A stretch of 41,704 bases of DNA from a virus, in the IMG/VR virus record IMGVR_UViG_3300008113_000118, positions 1 through 41,704 of that record; one strand, given 5' to 3'. The stretch's first letter is position 1. Every line of letters starts with the position of its first letter. A program made the translations under genes and the position numbers. Below, piece after piece: positions 17,362 to 26,888 of this stretch. A model generated the notes under the pieces. The model ran no database searches and was not told the DNA's origin. It worked only from the letters and a program-made list of their open reading frames with translations.

Positions 17362-18164
17362 ACTTCTTCGAGAAACTCGGTCAAGTTGCAGCCAACAACC
17401 TTGTGAAGCGAGCCGAGGGCGACGAGTCGTTCTCCGCTGAGGACGTCCTGGCCAGCAAGGGGCCTGGCGCTTTCCTGGCCGATTACCTCGGTGGAAGCAC
17501 CGCCATGAGCAGGGCTGGACGCGGCAGGGCCGTTGCCAAGGCTCTGGGCGTCAAGACACCGTTCACTGTTGAGCGCCCTGTCGTCAGCGGTGCGCTGCAT
17601 GGCGCAGTCGGCTCGGGTTTAGGCGCTGGCGCAGGCACGCTGCTGGCAGCGCTTCTGTCAGGCAGTCCTGATTTAGCCAAGAGAAACATGCCAGCCGCAG
17701 GCGCTCTGGGCGCAGTGGGCGGCGGTCTTCTAGGCATGCTGTACAACAGGCATAAGCGCCACAAGGAACTTGCCAACCTGAGCGAGAACCTACAGGACCA
17801 TCTGGATGTCGGTGCGCCTCTTGATACCAGCAAAAAACCCACCACAGGCCTGGCCAACTTCCTGCCGATCATCGGTCCTGGACGCTATGGCGAGACGCAT
17901 GCCCACTTGCAGCTGAAGAACAAGGACAAGGCTCCTGTTCTCGGCGGCATTCCCAGGTATAGCAAAGAGCAGTTTGGTGGAGCGTTAGACGCGCTTACAG
18001 CTGCGGCGATGACACACCCAGCAGGTGCTTTGACTCTGCCTCTGACGCTTGCTGGCCAGAGCGCCCAGGGTTGGGACGCCAAACACCTGCTAGACACCGA
18101 GGCCAAGGACGAGCAGCGAGCCAAGCGCAAGAAGGAACTTGCGGAAAAGCACAAGAAAGGCTAA
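17358..18164 (+). CDS. glycine-zipper membrane protein after the polymerase gene
   Basis: 268 residues, ATGA-coupled to the polymerase gene. The N-terminus (FFEKLGQVAANNLVKRAEGDES) is an amphipathic helix ending in a lysine-x-alanine motif. Two Gly-rich hydrophobic segments at about 74-101 and 110-128 are separated by a charged loop and followed by NRHKRHKEL. Another Ala/Leu-rich stretch is near 210-230, and the tail is highly basic (RAKRKKELAEKHKKG). The architecture repeats that of 22385 and 28293. Membrane insertion is predicted from sequence; a virion role is inferred from context. Confidence 0.8.
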   Translation: MNFFEKLGQVAANNLVKRAEGDESFSAEDVLASKGPGAFLADYLGGSTAMSRAGRGRAVAKALGVKTPFTVERPVVSGALHGAVGSGLGAGAGTLLAALLSGSPDLAKRNMPAAGALGAVGGGLLGMLYNRHKRHKELANLSENLQDHLDVGAPLDTSKKPTTGLANFLPIIGPGRYGETHAHLQLKNKDKAPVLGGIPRYSKEQFGGALDALTAAAMTHPAGALTLPLTLAGQSAQGWDAKHLLDTEAKDEQRAKRKKELAEKHKKG

Positions 18165-18178
18165 TCGCGAGGTGCGCC

Positions 18179-19879
18179 GTGGGAATTATTACCAAGCTTG
18201 CCGAGGAAGCCGCCGACCAAGTCGTTGCGGCAACTTCGGCCAAGAAGAAAAAGAAGCGCGGCTCTCCAGCATGGTTGTTGGCTCCAGCTGGCCTCGGTGC
18301 CGCGACAGGTCTCGGCTTGGCCTACGGCATGGGCAGCGACCAGCACGCCAAGGATATCGAGCAGGCCATAGGCAGGCACGGTACTCCTCTGGAGCCTAAC
18401 GAGACATACCTGTCTCGCTACGCTGGCATGCTGTCGCCTGGTGCCAATACCAAGCTGTTTGGAAAGCCCATCGGAGACCTGCTGGCCCTCGGCAGGTCTT
18501 CTCCCACTGTTCTGAAGGCGTTTGGCGCTGATCCCACCTACGCCGCCTCCAATCCAGGCTCCTGGCACGATGCCAGGGCGCACTACTCCATGTTCGCGCA
18601 GGGTCCCATAGCGGCCTACGCGCACATGATGCATCCCAACAAGATGATGAACAGGGCCGAGTACAATGTCGATCTCGGCGACGGCAAGAAGGCCCCGTAC
18701 ACCGAAGTGATGAACAAGAAGTTCCAGGAGCACTGGAACAAGTTCCGTGACCCCACATCCGGTTACGCTGCACTGCGCGGCAATGCCAGCTGGCTGGAGC
18801 CTCACGACGTCAACACCGACATGATCCCCCACGCGGACCAGGTCAAGTTTCTCAAAGACTTCCACGCCAGCCTGCCTCCCGAGCTGCGCAAGATCAAAGA
18901 GCAGGTCGAGAACGATCCGACAGAGAAAAAGATGCCTGACGGAACGGTCTGGCAAGGCACCAAGCCTGCGCTAGAGAAGAATCTCAGCAACTATGTGCCG
19001 ATCACGCGTGGCGCTCTGAAAGCCCGCAACATTCTCAAGAACGTCGGCATCACGTCGGCTGGCGCTGGCGTGGGTGGTTTGCTGGGGCACTACCTGCACG
19101 GTGCCCTGGCCGACGAGGAAAACCCCAGCACGCTGGGCTATCTGGCTTCTACTTTGGGTGGTGCTGGTTTAGGTGGGGCTGCCAGTTACTTTGGCGGCAC
19201 CGAGCAAGGGAGAAAGACCATGTCTGACGCTGCGGCCAAGTTGATGAGTCTGATGCAGAAGAAGTCGGCAGACGCCAAGATGTGCTCCTGCTGCAAGAAG
19301 GCCCCCTGCCAGTGTCCTCCCGACTGCGGCTGCGGCTGCAAGTCGAAGATGGCTGCTGCCAAGCCTGGGCTGTGGGCCAACATCCACGCCAAGAAGCAGC
19401 GCGGTGAAGCCCCTGCCAAGCCTGGCGACAAGGACTATCCTGACTCCAAGAACTGGAAGAAGGTGACCGAGGAGTCCGAGAAGAAAGCTGCCCCAGCTTG
19501 GCAGACCTCCGAGGGCAAGAGCGAGTCTGGCGGTCTGAATGACAAGGGCCGCGCCAGCCTGAAGGCTCAAGGCCACGACATCAAGCGTCCTCAGCCCGAA
19601 GGCGGTCCTCGCAAGGACAGCTTCTGCGCCAGGATGAAGGGGATGAAGTCCAAGCTGACCTCCGAGGAGACAGCCAACGATCCCGATAGCCGCATCAACA
19701 AGGCGCTGCGCAAATGGAAATGCGGCAGCGCCCAGGAGAAGTGGGCGGCTCTGGCCACGCTGGCGCTGTCCTCCAACGCCCCGACTCTGGGCTCAGCCAT
19801 CGCTGGACCCAAGGGCGAGAAGGGCCACGGCATCAAGTTCCAGTTCGGCACGGCCAGCAATCCGTCCTTCCTGCGCTAG
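18179..19879 (+). CDS. membrane protein fused to Cys cluster and a conserved phage SESGGLN/SFCARM domain
   Basis: 566 residues; GTG 18179 chosen because GAGG precedes it and the N-terminus (GIITKLAEEAADQVVAA) matches the local pattern. Gly-rich hydrophobic segments lie at about 30-50, 290-311 and 320-342. Residues 369-388 form a Cys-rich cluster (CSCCKKAPCQCPPDCGCGC), a likely metal site. About 430-520 matches a small domain known from many phages (SESGGLN ... SFCARM ... RIN.ALRKWKC), which I recall as DUF6321 and which is often a separate protein. Biochemical role unknown. The fusion of this domain with membrane segments is unusual, and the next gene encodes another small domain often found beside it. 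Confidence 0.8.
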   Translation: MGIITKLAEEAADQVVAATSAKKKKKRGSPAWLLAPAGLGAATGLGLAYGMGSDQHAKDIEQAIGRHGTPLEPNETYLSRYAGMLSPGANTKLFGKPIGDLLALGRSSPTVLKAFGADPTYAASNPGSWHDARAHYSMFAQGPIAAYAHMMHPNKMMNRAEYNVDLGDGKKAPYTEVMNKKFQEHWNKFRDPTSGYAALRGNASWLEPHDVNTDMIPHADQVKFLKDFHASLPPELRKIKEQVENDPTEKKMPDGTVWQGTKPALEKNLSNYVPITRGALKARNILKNVGITSAGAGVGGLLGHYLHGALADEENPSTLGYLASTLGGAGLGGAASYFGGTEQGRKTMSDAAAKLMSLMQKKSADAKMCSCCKKAPCQCPPDCGCGCKSKMAAAKPGLWANIHAKKQRGEAPAKPGDKDYPDSKNWKKVTEESEKKAAPAWQTSEGKSESGGLNDKGRASLKAQGHDIKRPQPEGGPRKDSFCARMKGMKSKLTSEETANDPDSRINKALRKWKCGSAQEKWAALATLALSSNAPTLGSAIAGPKGEKGHGIKFQFGTASNPSFLR

Positions 19880-19888
19880 GAGCCGAGC

Positions 19889-20095
19889 ATGAGCCCCAGT
19901 ATTCGACTCATTCAAGCCGTCGTCGCAGCCGCCAACGAGAAGGCGGCTGAGGCTTTGCTGGCATCCGTCAAGAAGGCCAAGTGCTGGGACGGCTACGAGC
20001 GCGTGCCTGGCACCAAGCCTATGACGCCTGGATCGTGCAGGCCTGTGGGCGGCAAGAAGGAAGAGAAGAAGAAAGAAGACAAGAAGGGCAGCTGA
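19889..20095 (+). CDS. small Lys-rich protein with CWDGYERVPG motif
   Basis: 68 residues behind GGAG. A short helix (VVAAANEKAAEALLASVKKA) precedes KCWDGYERVPG...GSC, a small Cys-containing motif seen in many phage proteins, often next to or fused with the SESGGLN/SFCARM domain of the preceding gene. The C-terminus is a very basic/acidic tail (KKEEKKKEDKKGS). Function unknown. It lies directly before the Snf2-like ATPase gene, 2 bases apart. Confidence 0.78.
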   Translation: MSPSIRLIQAVVAAANEKAAEALLASVKKAKCWDGYERVPGTKPMTPGSCRPVGGKKEEKKKEDKKGS

Positions 20096-20097
20096 CC

Positions 20098-21576
20098 ATG
20101 CCTCACCCAGACATAGCCGCCGCCCTGCGCTGTCTGGAGGAGAAGCGAGCCGCCATAAGCCCAGACGTGACGCCGCAGGAGCATCAGCAGCGCGTCGCGG
20201 ATAGGCTATCTGGACCTAGCCCACGTCTGCTTGTCTACCACGGCCTGGGCACTGGCAAGTCCCTGGCCTCAATTCTTGCGGCTGAGCAGGCTGGCGGCGA
20301 CTACGGCATAGTCGCCCCAGCCGCTTTGCGCCAGAACTTCAACAAGGAAATCGAGAAGTTCACGGAAGGCAGCGACCCAGAGGTCATGTCTTACACAGGC
20401 CTCGGTATGGGCAAGCAGTTTGCCAAACAGCCCGAGACGCTGATCGTGGACGAGGCGCACCGACTGCGCAACCCTATGGGTAAAGCCACCAAGGCCATTG
20501 CTGACCAAGCAGCCAAGGCCAAGCGACTGATGCTGCTGACAGGCTCGCCCATCGTCAATTCTCCAACTGACCTGGCCTCGCCTATTAGTCTGCTTAACAA
20601 CATCAGCCTGTCGCCAGAGAAGTTCGAAGAAGACTTCATTGACTACAAACGCGTCAGCCCAGGCCTGTTTGCCAGGCTGCGTGGCGTTTCGTCTGGCGAG
20701 AAGCCTGACATCAAGAACGAGAGCAAGCTGCGCCAGCTGCTGAAGGGCAAGGTGGACTACCAGCCCAGCAAAACGCCAGAGGGCGTCTCCGTCAACGAGG
20801 AGATCGTCGATGCGCCGATGAGTTCTGAGCAAGAGCGCATTCAGAACGCCATTCGCAAAAAGATTCCTCTGAAGTTCCTGTGGAAGCTCGACAAGGAGTT
20901 TCCACTATCTCGCAACGAGATCAACAAGCTCAACTCGTTCCTGACGGGACTGCGTCAGGTGTCGCTGTCCACTCAGACCTTTAGGGCTGATAAGAGTCCG
21001 CTCAAGTCATTCGAGCAATCTGGCAAGCTGAACGAGGCGATGAAGCGACTGAAGGAGCTGGTCGCTTCCGATCCGCGCAAGAAGGCGATCATCTACTCCA
21101 ACTTCATACAGTCAGGCTTGGACCCTTACGCAGCTGCCCTGGAGCGCGAGAAGATACCGTATGGCTATTTCCATGGCGGTGTTAGCGAAGCGGATAGGAA
21201 GAAAGCAGTAGACGAGTATAATGCAGGTAAGTTGAAGGCTCTGCTAATAGGTCCAGCTGGAGCAGAAGGTTTAAGCACCAAAGGCACAAGCCTTATACAG
21301 CTGCTTGATCCATACTGGAATGAGACTAGGTCCAATCAAGCTCAGGGTAGGGGTTTACGCTTTGACTCGCATGTAGGTTTACCTGAAGAGCTGAAAGACG
21401 TTAAAGTGCAAAGGTTTATCAGCAAAGGTCAGCAGCCTTCAACGCTTATGCGCTTGCTAGGGTCTAAACCTGTAAGAACAGGCGATGAGATGCTACAAGC
21501 CATGGCTTCATCGAAAGAAGAGCTGAACAACAAGTTCAAACGCATACTGCAAGAAGAGGGTTCGTCGAATGGCTGA
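20098..21576 (+). CDS. Snf2-like superfamily 2 ATPase/helicase
   Basis: 492 residues. Motif I is GLGTGKS (49-55), motif II DEAH (118-121) and motif III LTGSP (147-151). The second RecA lobe carries IIYSNF, GAEGLSTKGTSLIQLLDP and the arginine-finger motif QAQGRGLRFDSH (about 420-433). The family moves along or remodels nucleoprotein using ATP. Its place near polymerase genes recalls transcription-linked SF2 ATPases such as bacterial RapA or the poxvirus D6/D11 type, but a specific partner is inference. Sequence from about 21180 to the end is AT-richer. It overlaps the next gene by 8 bases. Confidence 0.9.
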   Translation: MPHPDIAAALRCLEEKRAAISPDVTPQEHQQRVADRLSGPSPRLLVYHGLGTGKSLASILAAEQAGGDYGIVAPAALRQNFNKEIEKFTEGSDPEVMSYTGLGMGKQFAKQPETLIVDEAHRLRNPMGKATKAIADQAAKAKRLMLLTGSPIVNSPTDLASPISLLNNISLSPEKFEEDFIDYKRVSPGLFARLRGVSSGEKPDIKNESKLRQLLKGKVDYQPSKTPEGVSVNEEIVDAPMSSEQERIQNAIRKKIPLKFLWKLDKEFPLSRNEINKLNSFLTGLRQVSLSTQTFRADKSPLKSFEQSGKLNEAMKRLKELVASDPRKKAIIYSNFIQSGLDPYAAALEREKIPYGYFHGGVSEADRKKAVDEYNAGKLKALLIGPAGAEGLSTKGTSLIQLLDPYWNETRSNQAQGRGLRFDSHVGLPEELKDVKVQRFISKGQQPSTLMRLLGSKPVRTGDEMLQAMASSKEELNNKFKRILQEEGSSNG

Positions 21577-22309
21577 TATCCAGAGACTGGCCAAGCTGGC
21601 AGCGGCCAAAGCGTACCCTCTGCTGAAACAGGCTGATTACGGGTTTCAGGACATGCTGTTCGAGTTCGGCAAGAGCCAAACGGCTCCTGGCAAGTTTCAG
21701 AAGCAGCTGGAAGAGCTGAACCTGCCTCGCAACCAGACTTTCATGTCAATGATGGGCCAGGTGGGCGCTCCGCTGTTGGAGACGGTCGGGCAAGTCGGCG
21801 GTCTGCCAGCCATGATGGGCATGCTGGATATGCTGCGTGGTGGCGGCAACATAGGTATGCTGCTGCGCGGCAAGGACAACTCCAGTCCTCTGGCCATGCT
21901 GCGCTCCTCGACAGCTGCCGATCCCAACGCGGTCTTTCAGTCCAACCCAGGCGACCTGCGTCGCGCCATGACTCCTACCGTCAGCGTTGACCCACCGCCC
22001 CAGCAATCAGCTCCTGGCGTGGTGCCGCCTCCGCCTCCTCCCCAGCAAACTCCTCAACCTGCTCCTCAGCCCCAGCCCCAGCCTCAGCCTAACGTGCCAG
22101 CGCCTGGACCCATTACGGACATGAGCCAGAGTCCTCCGTCTGGTTACGTTCACCACGGACGTGGTAGGTACACGGCACCTAACGGCACAACAGGCTGGGT
22201 CAATCCCAAGCCAGGCGGTCCTGGTCCCAGTCCGATGGGCAAACAGATACTGGCTCAGCCAGCCGTGCCAAAGCCTCCGACTCCCCAATCGGCTATGCCT
22301 AAGCTCTAG
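21569..22309 (+). CDS. Pro/Gln-rich protein following the ATPase
   Basis: 246 residues, ATG 21569 overlapping the ATPase stop. The N-terminal helix (IQRLAKLAAAKAYPLLKQADYGF) has the lysine-x-alanine pattern. A Met/Gly-rich, moderately hydrophobic middle (about 50-95) is followed by a long low-complexity PPPPPPQQTPQPAPQPQ region and a Gly/Pro tail. No enzyme motif. It resembles an internal or structural protein with a flexible linker. Confidence 0.75.
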   Translation: MADIQRLAKLAAAKAYPLLKQADYGFQDMLFEFGKSQTAPGKFQKQLEELNLPRNQTFMSMMGQVGAPLLETVGQVGGLPAMMGMLDMLRGGGNIGMLLRGKDNSSPLAMLRSSTAADPNAVFQSNPGDLRRAMTPTVSVDPPPQQSAPGVVPPPPPPQQTPQPAPQPQPQPQPNVPAPGPITDMSQSPPSGYVHHGRGRYTAPNGTTGWVNPKPGGPGPSPMGKQILAQPAVPKPPTPQSAMPKL

Positions 22310-22384
22310 TCGTTGGAATATGGACAGGGTTCTCGTTTACTGATAGAGTTTTAAATAGAGCTCATATAAACCTAGGTGTTTACT

Positions 22385-23026
22385 ATGGCAGAAAAACGTG
22401 CTTTTCTTGAGACATTCAACTCGCTATCGCCCCAGATGAAGGGAGCGCTCATCGGTGGCCTTGTAGGCGCTGGTGGTGCTGCTTTGTTTGGCAAGCGCAA
22501 AAACATGCTACAGAACATGCTGATGTTCGGTGGTTTGGGTGCTGCTGGCGGCTACGGCCTCGGAGGCTACATGAAAGACCGCATCGGCAGCAGCTACGGC
22601 AAAGGCTTCCAAGCCGCCAGGATGCTTGGTGGGCTTAACTCTGTGGCCAAAGACCCTAATGCTCGACAAGCTGTGACCTCCACAGTGGCTGCGCCGATAT
22701 CTGTCATGGGCGCAGCTACGGGCAATCCAGTTTTGTCTGCTGCTGGGCAACTCACCTCTCTGGCAGGCAACCGCAATACTCCTGCTTTCTTTAGAAACGC
22801 CTACAACAATGTCAAAACCAACCTGACGCCGATGATGGCAGGTATGGCCATAGCTCCCAAAGTAAAGCAGTACGCTCAGCAGGGAGTAAACGCAATCAAT
22901 AAAGGAATCAATGCGTTTAATGCGAATTACCCAGGTAAGCCTGTGCAAACATTTGCCACAAACAGCCAACTCGACGATCTGTCTCAACCCATACAGACGC
23001 CAGCCAATGCGAGGGTCGGTCAATGA
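22385..23026 (+). CDS. glycine-zipper hairpin membrane protein
   Basis: 213 residues; ATG 22385 preferred over an in-frame GTG three codons upstream because it has AGGTG at suitable distance. Residues about 18-62 form two Gly-rich hydrophobic helices (ALIGGLVGAGGAALFG and MLMFGGLGAAGGYGLGGYM) around a basic KRK loop. The rest is Ala/Asn-rich and helical. This is one of the clearest examples of the repeated hairpin design in the window. It is preceded by a 75-base gap and its stop overlaps the next start (ATGATG). Confidence 0.8.
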   Translation: MAEKRAFLETFNSLSPQMKGALIGGLVGAGGAALFGKRKNMLQNMLMFGGLGAAGGYGLGGYMKDRIGSSYGKGFQAARMLGGLNSVAKDPNARQAVTSTVAAPISVMGAATGNPVLSAAGQLTSLAGNRNTPAFFRNAYNNVKTNLTPMMAGMAIAPKVKQYAQQGVNAINKGINAFNANYPGKPVQTFATNSQLDDLSQPIQTPANARVGQ

Positions 23027-25476
23027 TGTCCAAGAAGACACAGCAATACCTGAATGAGTGCCGCAAGCTGATCAACAGTCCTTCCTCCTTCGAGAAGGCT
23101 GCTGCTCTAGGCGGCGACGGCAACGACAGTCAGTTCGAGCAGTCGTTCTCCAACCTCGCCCACGCCTTCATCAAGGACAAGGCCCCCTCGCTGCTGGACT
23201 ACGAGGTCGGCTTTCAGCTTATGGACCGCAACGACGACAACACCAAGGCCGTCGGCATCTTCGGCTTCAAGGTGGGCGGTCAGTGGCTGTACGCCCCTGT
23301 ATTCTTCCTGAACGGCGACATGAAGGGCACCGAGCTGCTCTACATGAAGGACCAGGACCAGTTTGTGCCGTTGAAGGAAAACTGGCTGAACTACATTCTC
23401 CAGCGCAAACCCAACGTCATGGGCGAGGAGGTCAATCGCAACCTCCAGCAGCTGGGCGTGTTGTCTCCCGACCTGCAAGCCTTCTCCCGTCCTCCTGCCA
23501 AGTTCGCCTCGGCGAACGGCATGACTTTCGGCGAGTCCGCTTTCGCCCACTTCGCCACCAGCAATCCGCTAAGCGAGGAGAAGTACAAGGACATTCGCAC
23601 GCTGCCCGAGTTCTTGAAGGAGGCTGGCCTGGAGACCGTCAAGTCTCTGATCCAGGGCATGGAGGCTTACCCAGCCGTCGCCGAGGCCGTCGAGAAGGTT
23701 TACGGCAAGCAGGCTATCAAGCAGGCCATCGCCGAGGCTGCCGAGAAGGAAGCCGCCAAGAAGAACATTCGCTGGGTCAAACAGAAGGAGTATGGCCGTC
23801 AGGAGGAAGAGGACGAGTCGCCCAAGAAGCCCAAGGGCGTGCTCGAAGCCTACAACGGCAGCGTCGAAAACAAGATTATGCGCGAGAAGGCCTCGGCCAT
23901 CGCCATTCTTACCGTTAAGACCGTCGTCCAGCGCGGCGTCGGCTTTGAGCCGACCGACAAAGAGCTGGAGAACATCTCCACCGAGGGCATCGCCATTCGC
24001 GACGAGCGCCCCGACGCTGCCGTGGCCTACGAGGTGCAGACTCCCCTCAATTTGACCAACCCCCCAGAGACGGGTGTTTACGACGTGCTCTGCAAACCCA
24101 GCAAGTTCTGCAAGGGCCTGGTCATCGTCGGTCCCCAAGGTCCCAACGGCACGGTCGGCTTCTCCACCGTCATCGACCTCGACGACAAGAAGTGGACCAA
24201 CCTGCACCAGGCGCACATATGGACTCGTGAGCGCGGCGTGCAGGCTGACGAGCTGCGCGACACCGTCGAGAGCCTTCCCGAGCTGACGCCGACCTCACTG
24301 AAGGAAGACGGCCTGTACGTCATAGTCGGCGGCAACCGCGAGGGCACTCTGCCGTTCAGGGTCGTCGAGAAGTGCGAGGGCGACGACGCCTGCACCAGCT
24401 TCAAGGTGGATTTCATGGATTACGCTGGCGCACCGCGCCCAGCTAACCTGCCGCCGCTGAAATCCAGGGAAACCTACTGGGGCTACGGCTCCGACGCTCA
24501 GCCATACGGCTGTGGCTGCTCAGCGATTCTGCACCTGACTAACAAGACAGGCGGCAGAATGCGCAACATGCACAACGAGCTGTACGTGCCCCAGGGCTAC
24601 AAGGTCATCAAGATCGACTCCAATGCCGACGAGTACGGCCACATGGACCGTGGCGAGAAGCCAGCCGTAGAGTACGGCAACCTGCTCGACGTGCAGAAGG
24701 CCATCTACGAGAAGACGGCCTCTCTGGACGTGCGACACACTGGCTCCGTCGTCAGCGTTAACGGGCGCGACTTCGACAAGGTGGCCGCTGTCGTGCATCT
24801 GGTCCAGGACTGGATGCTGCGCGAGGGCCAGGCCAGGGCCATCGTCAAGGCTGCGTCCGAGAAGAAGGCCGTCAAGTACCGCGTCGCCTTCCCCGAGGGC
24901 TACGAGTCGATCATCAAGGTCGCCGCCCCTGGCGACATGATGGACCCGCGCATGGCAGCGACCACGGGCGCTCCTCCGTTCCCGTCTCCGCCCAGCGGCC
25001 TCGAGCAGACGATGCTGGGTAGCGTGCAGTCGATCTATCCTCAGCAGGAAGCCCTGCCCGTCATGCCGTCCTCGGTCAACCTGGTCGGTAACGAGCAGGT
25101 TTACGATCCCCGCCTGCCCGACCCCAAGACGATGGCGCTTGGCTATCAAGCCGCCCAGTCAGGCCAGAAGGAAGTCTTCGACACCAGCATGGTCGGCTCG
25201 CTGCTCAAGAACGTGCGCTCCGACTCGATGGTGGACAAGTACCTCGGCGATCTGATGAAGGGCATGGACCGCATCGGACGCATCCTGTTCTCCTTCTACT
25301 GGCACGGCGAGGAGATGCAGGACCGCTACGGCAAGAAGGACATGCCCGAGCTGGAAGAGTCGCTGCGCAACGCCTTCGAGGCGGTGGGCGACGTGGTGCT
25401 GTTCCTGAAGCAGAAGACCGTGGAGCCGTTCCCTGAGGAAGGCTTCAACTCAGACCTGTCCGACACCGCTGGCTGA
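23023..25476 (+). CDS. large probable virion protein of unknown function
   Basis: 817 residues beginning MM; either ATG (23023 or 23026) could be used. The N-terminal domain contains GQWLYAPVFFLNGDMKGTE and FVPLKENWLNYILQRKP, which I recognise as conserved in phage proteins but cannot assign. A helical Lys/Glu-rich region (about 225-285) and beta-rich central domains follow. The C-terminal part (about 690-800) is helical (YLGDLMKGMDRIGRILFSFYW). Many lysine-x-alanine motifs occur (FEKAAAL, IVKAASEKKA, IIKVAAPG). The position upstream of head genes suggests a structural or portal-region protein, but no portal signature is clear. Confidence 0.78.
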   Translation: MMSKKTQQYLNECRKLINSPSSFEKAAALGGDGNDSQFEQSFSNLAHAFIKDKAPSLLDYEVGFQLMDRNDDNTKAVGIFGFKVGGQWLYAPVFFLNGDMKGTELLYMKDQDQFVPLKENWLNYILQRKPNVMGEEVNRNLQQLGVLSPDLQAFSRPPAKFASANGMTFGESAFAHFATSNPLSEEKYKDIRTLPEFLKEAGLETVKSLIQGMEAYPAVAEAVEKVYGKQAIKQAIAEAAEKEAAKKNIRWVKQKEYGRQEEEDESPKKPKGVLEAYNGSVENKIMREKASAIAILTVKTVVQRGVGFEPTDKELENISTEGIAIRDERPDAAVAYEVQTPLNLTNPPETGVYDVLCKPSKFCKGLVIVGPQGPNGTVGFSTVIDLDDKKWTNLHQAHIWTRERGVQADELRDTVESLPELTPTSLKEDGLYVIVGGNREGTLPFRVVEKCEGDDACTSFKVDFMDYAGAPRPANLPPLKSRETYWGYGSDAQPYGCGCSAILHLTNKTGGRMRNMHNELYVPQGYKVIKIDSNADEYGHMDRGEKPAVEYGNLLDVQKAIYEKTASLDVRHTGSVVSVNGRDFDKVAAVVHLVQDWMLREGQARAIVKAASEKKAVKYRVAFPEGYESIIKVAAPGDMMDPRMAATTGAPPFPSPPSGLEQTMLGSVQSIYPQQEALPVMPSSVNLVGNEQVYDPRLPDPKTMALGYQAAQSGQKEVFDTSMVGSLLKNVRSDSMVDKYLGDLMKGMDRIGRILFSFYWHGEEMQDRYGKKDMPELEESLRNAFEAVGDVVLFLKQKTVEPFPEEGFNSDLSDTAG

Positions 25477-25488
25477 TAGGAGTTTACG

Positions 25489-25929
25489 ATGCGTATCTAC
25501 GAACGACGTCTGTGCAGCCTGTCCGCCCCGCTGGGCGAGACGACCTGCTGGCAGGTGGGCTTTCCGCCCGAGGCCATGATCAAGCGCGTGATCGTCAAGC
25601 AGACGGGCGGCACCGCAGCCAACTTCAAGATCACCGTCTTCAACGCGCTGCACGCCTGCTCACCCAGCGCCAGCTCGGACGGCGATCCTGACGGACCTTC
25701 AGGTCCGCTGAAGTGCGTCTCCGATCCCGACCTGTACGTGGTCTTTCCCGAGACAAACGGCACATCGGGCGAACTGTTGCAGATTTCCGACAGCGTGGGA
25801 CGCTCGTTCCGTAACCAGGACGGGACCTACACGCTGCCTGTGCGCAAAATCTACGTTCAGATCATTCCAGAAGGTAGCGGCGACGCTACCTGGGACCTTC
25901 TGATCGGTGGGGATACGGACGTAGGCTGA
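25489..25929 (+). CDS. small beta-rich probable virion protein
   Basis: 146 residues behind the GGAGTTTACGATG start signal. The sequence alternates beta-strand-like segments (IKRVIVKQTGG, NFKITVFNAL, LYVVFPETNG, KIYVQIIPEG, TWDLLIGGDTD), suggesting a jelly-roll or sandwich of the kind used in capsid decoration or tail proteins. No family is recognised. The stop overlaps the next ATG (TGATG). Confidence 0.72.
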   Translation: MRIYERRLCSLSAPLGETTCWQVGFPPEAMIKRVIVKQTGGTAANFKITVFNALHACSPSASSDGDPDGPSGPLKCVSDPDLYVVFPETNGTSGELLQISDSVGRSFRNQDGTYTLPVRKIYVQIIPEGSGDATWDLLIGGDTDVG

Positions 25930-26888
25930 TGCTTGTAAACCTGGCGAGGGACAACCCTCAGCGTCCTCCAGACTGGCGCTGGCTAAAGGCCTCGAAGTAT
26001 GTCGAGGCCAGCCGCGTCATGCCGCGAAGCCATCGGGACAGGTTGATTTGGGAGGCTGTCGAGTTTCAGCAGCGCCTGAGACAGCTGCCCAGCGACGAGG
26101 AAGAAGCCGAGTTCGAGATTGTCGGGCTGCACTCCGACTTTCCAACAGTGGCTGCTGCCTACGACACCTACCAGCATTCAGGCAGCGTGGGTTTTCGCTG
26201 GGAGATTGAGGCGCGCATTCTGGCCCAGGAGCCGTTCGAGTCCATCGCGCTCAAGTGCGCCACGCCCGTGGAAGTCATCGCCACCTACGAGCAGCTGTTC
26301 TTTAATGTGCTCGACAGGATACAGGCCAGGACATGGATTCTGAACTATGCGATAGGTCGGTCGATACATGTAGGAATGACTGAGCGCGATTATGACTTAA
26401 TGTGGAAACTCTATGGCTATATGGCTGGGCCTCTTTTTATAGACATAGTTACGAACAAAACAGGTATATACGAAGAAGTGAAGCCTAAGAGTATCGCAGA
26501 GGCACTAAGCATAATGCGAGACGCTGTTGAAACAAGTTCTGGCGTCGTAGGCTCCAAGTCGTTCACACTTACACCTATCAATAGTTTCACCATTCCTGGT
26601 TTAATCGCTATAGAGCAAGGGTATAGGCAAATAACAAAAGAGTCGGCTGGCGTGGCTGCTGCTCAGATGTGGTTGCAACAAGCTGGTGCAATTATGTCTA
26701 GTTTGCCACACTGTTCTGGAAATGATAAGATAAACCAACCTGTGTTGAACGCACTAAGAGACAAGTACGACATTACGCCTGCTGAGTTGAGAGCGCACGA
26801 AGCTATCTTAGTGGCTAATGGAGAAACGCTAGTAGGTATTGAAAACGAAAGGCTACCAGAGCCAGAGGCTAAAGATGGCAATGAGTAG
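25929..26888 (+). CDS. protein with helix-turn-helix region, possible small terminase
   Basis: 319 residues. It begins with a charged region (RPPDWRWLKASKYVEASR). At about 104-128 lies a helix-turn-helix-like segment (ESIALKCATPVEVIATYEQLF). The C-terminal half is helical. HTH proteins of this kind occur in phage packaging regions, so a small terminase subunit is one possibility and a DNA-binding regulator another. The DNA switches from GC-rich to AT-rich at about 26340 and stays so to the end of the gene. It overlaps the next gene by 14 bases. Confidence 0.72.
   Translation: MLVNLARDNPQRPPDWRWLKASKYVEASRVMPRSHRDRLIWEAVEFQQRLRQLPSDEEEAEFEIVGLHSDFPTVAAAYDTYQHSGSVGFRWEIEARILAQEPFESIALKCATPVEVIATYEQLFFNVLDRIQARTWILNYAIGRSIHVGMTERDYDLMWKLYGYMAGPLFIDIVTNKTGIYEEVKPKSIAEALSIMRDAVETSSGVVGSKSFTLTPINSFTIPGLIAIEQGYRQITKESAGVAAAQMWLQQAGAIMSSLPHCSGNDKINQPVLNALRDKYDITPAELRAHEAILVANGETLVGIENERLPEPEAKDGNE

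Noticed and set aside
23023-25476. Assignment of the 817-residue protein as portal
   Set aside because: Size and location would allow it, but I see no portal-like stem/clip pattern or familiar motif, so it is left as unknown.
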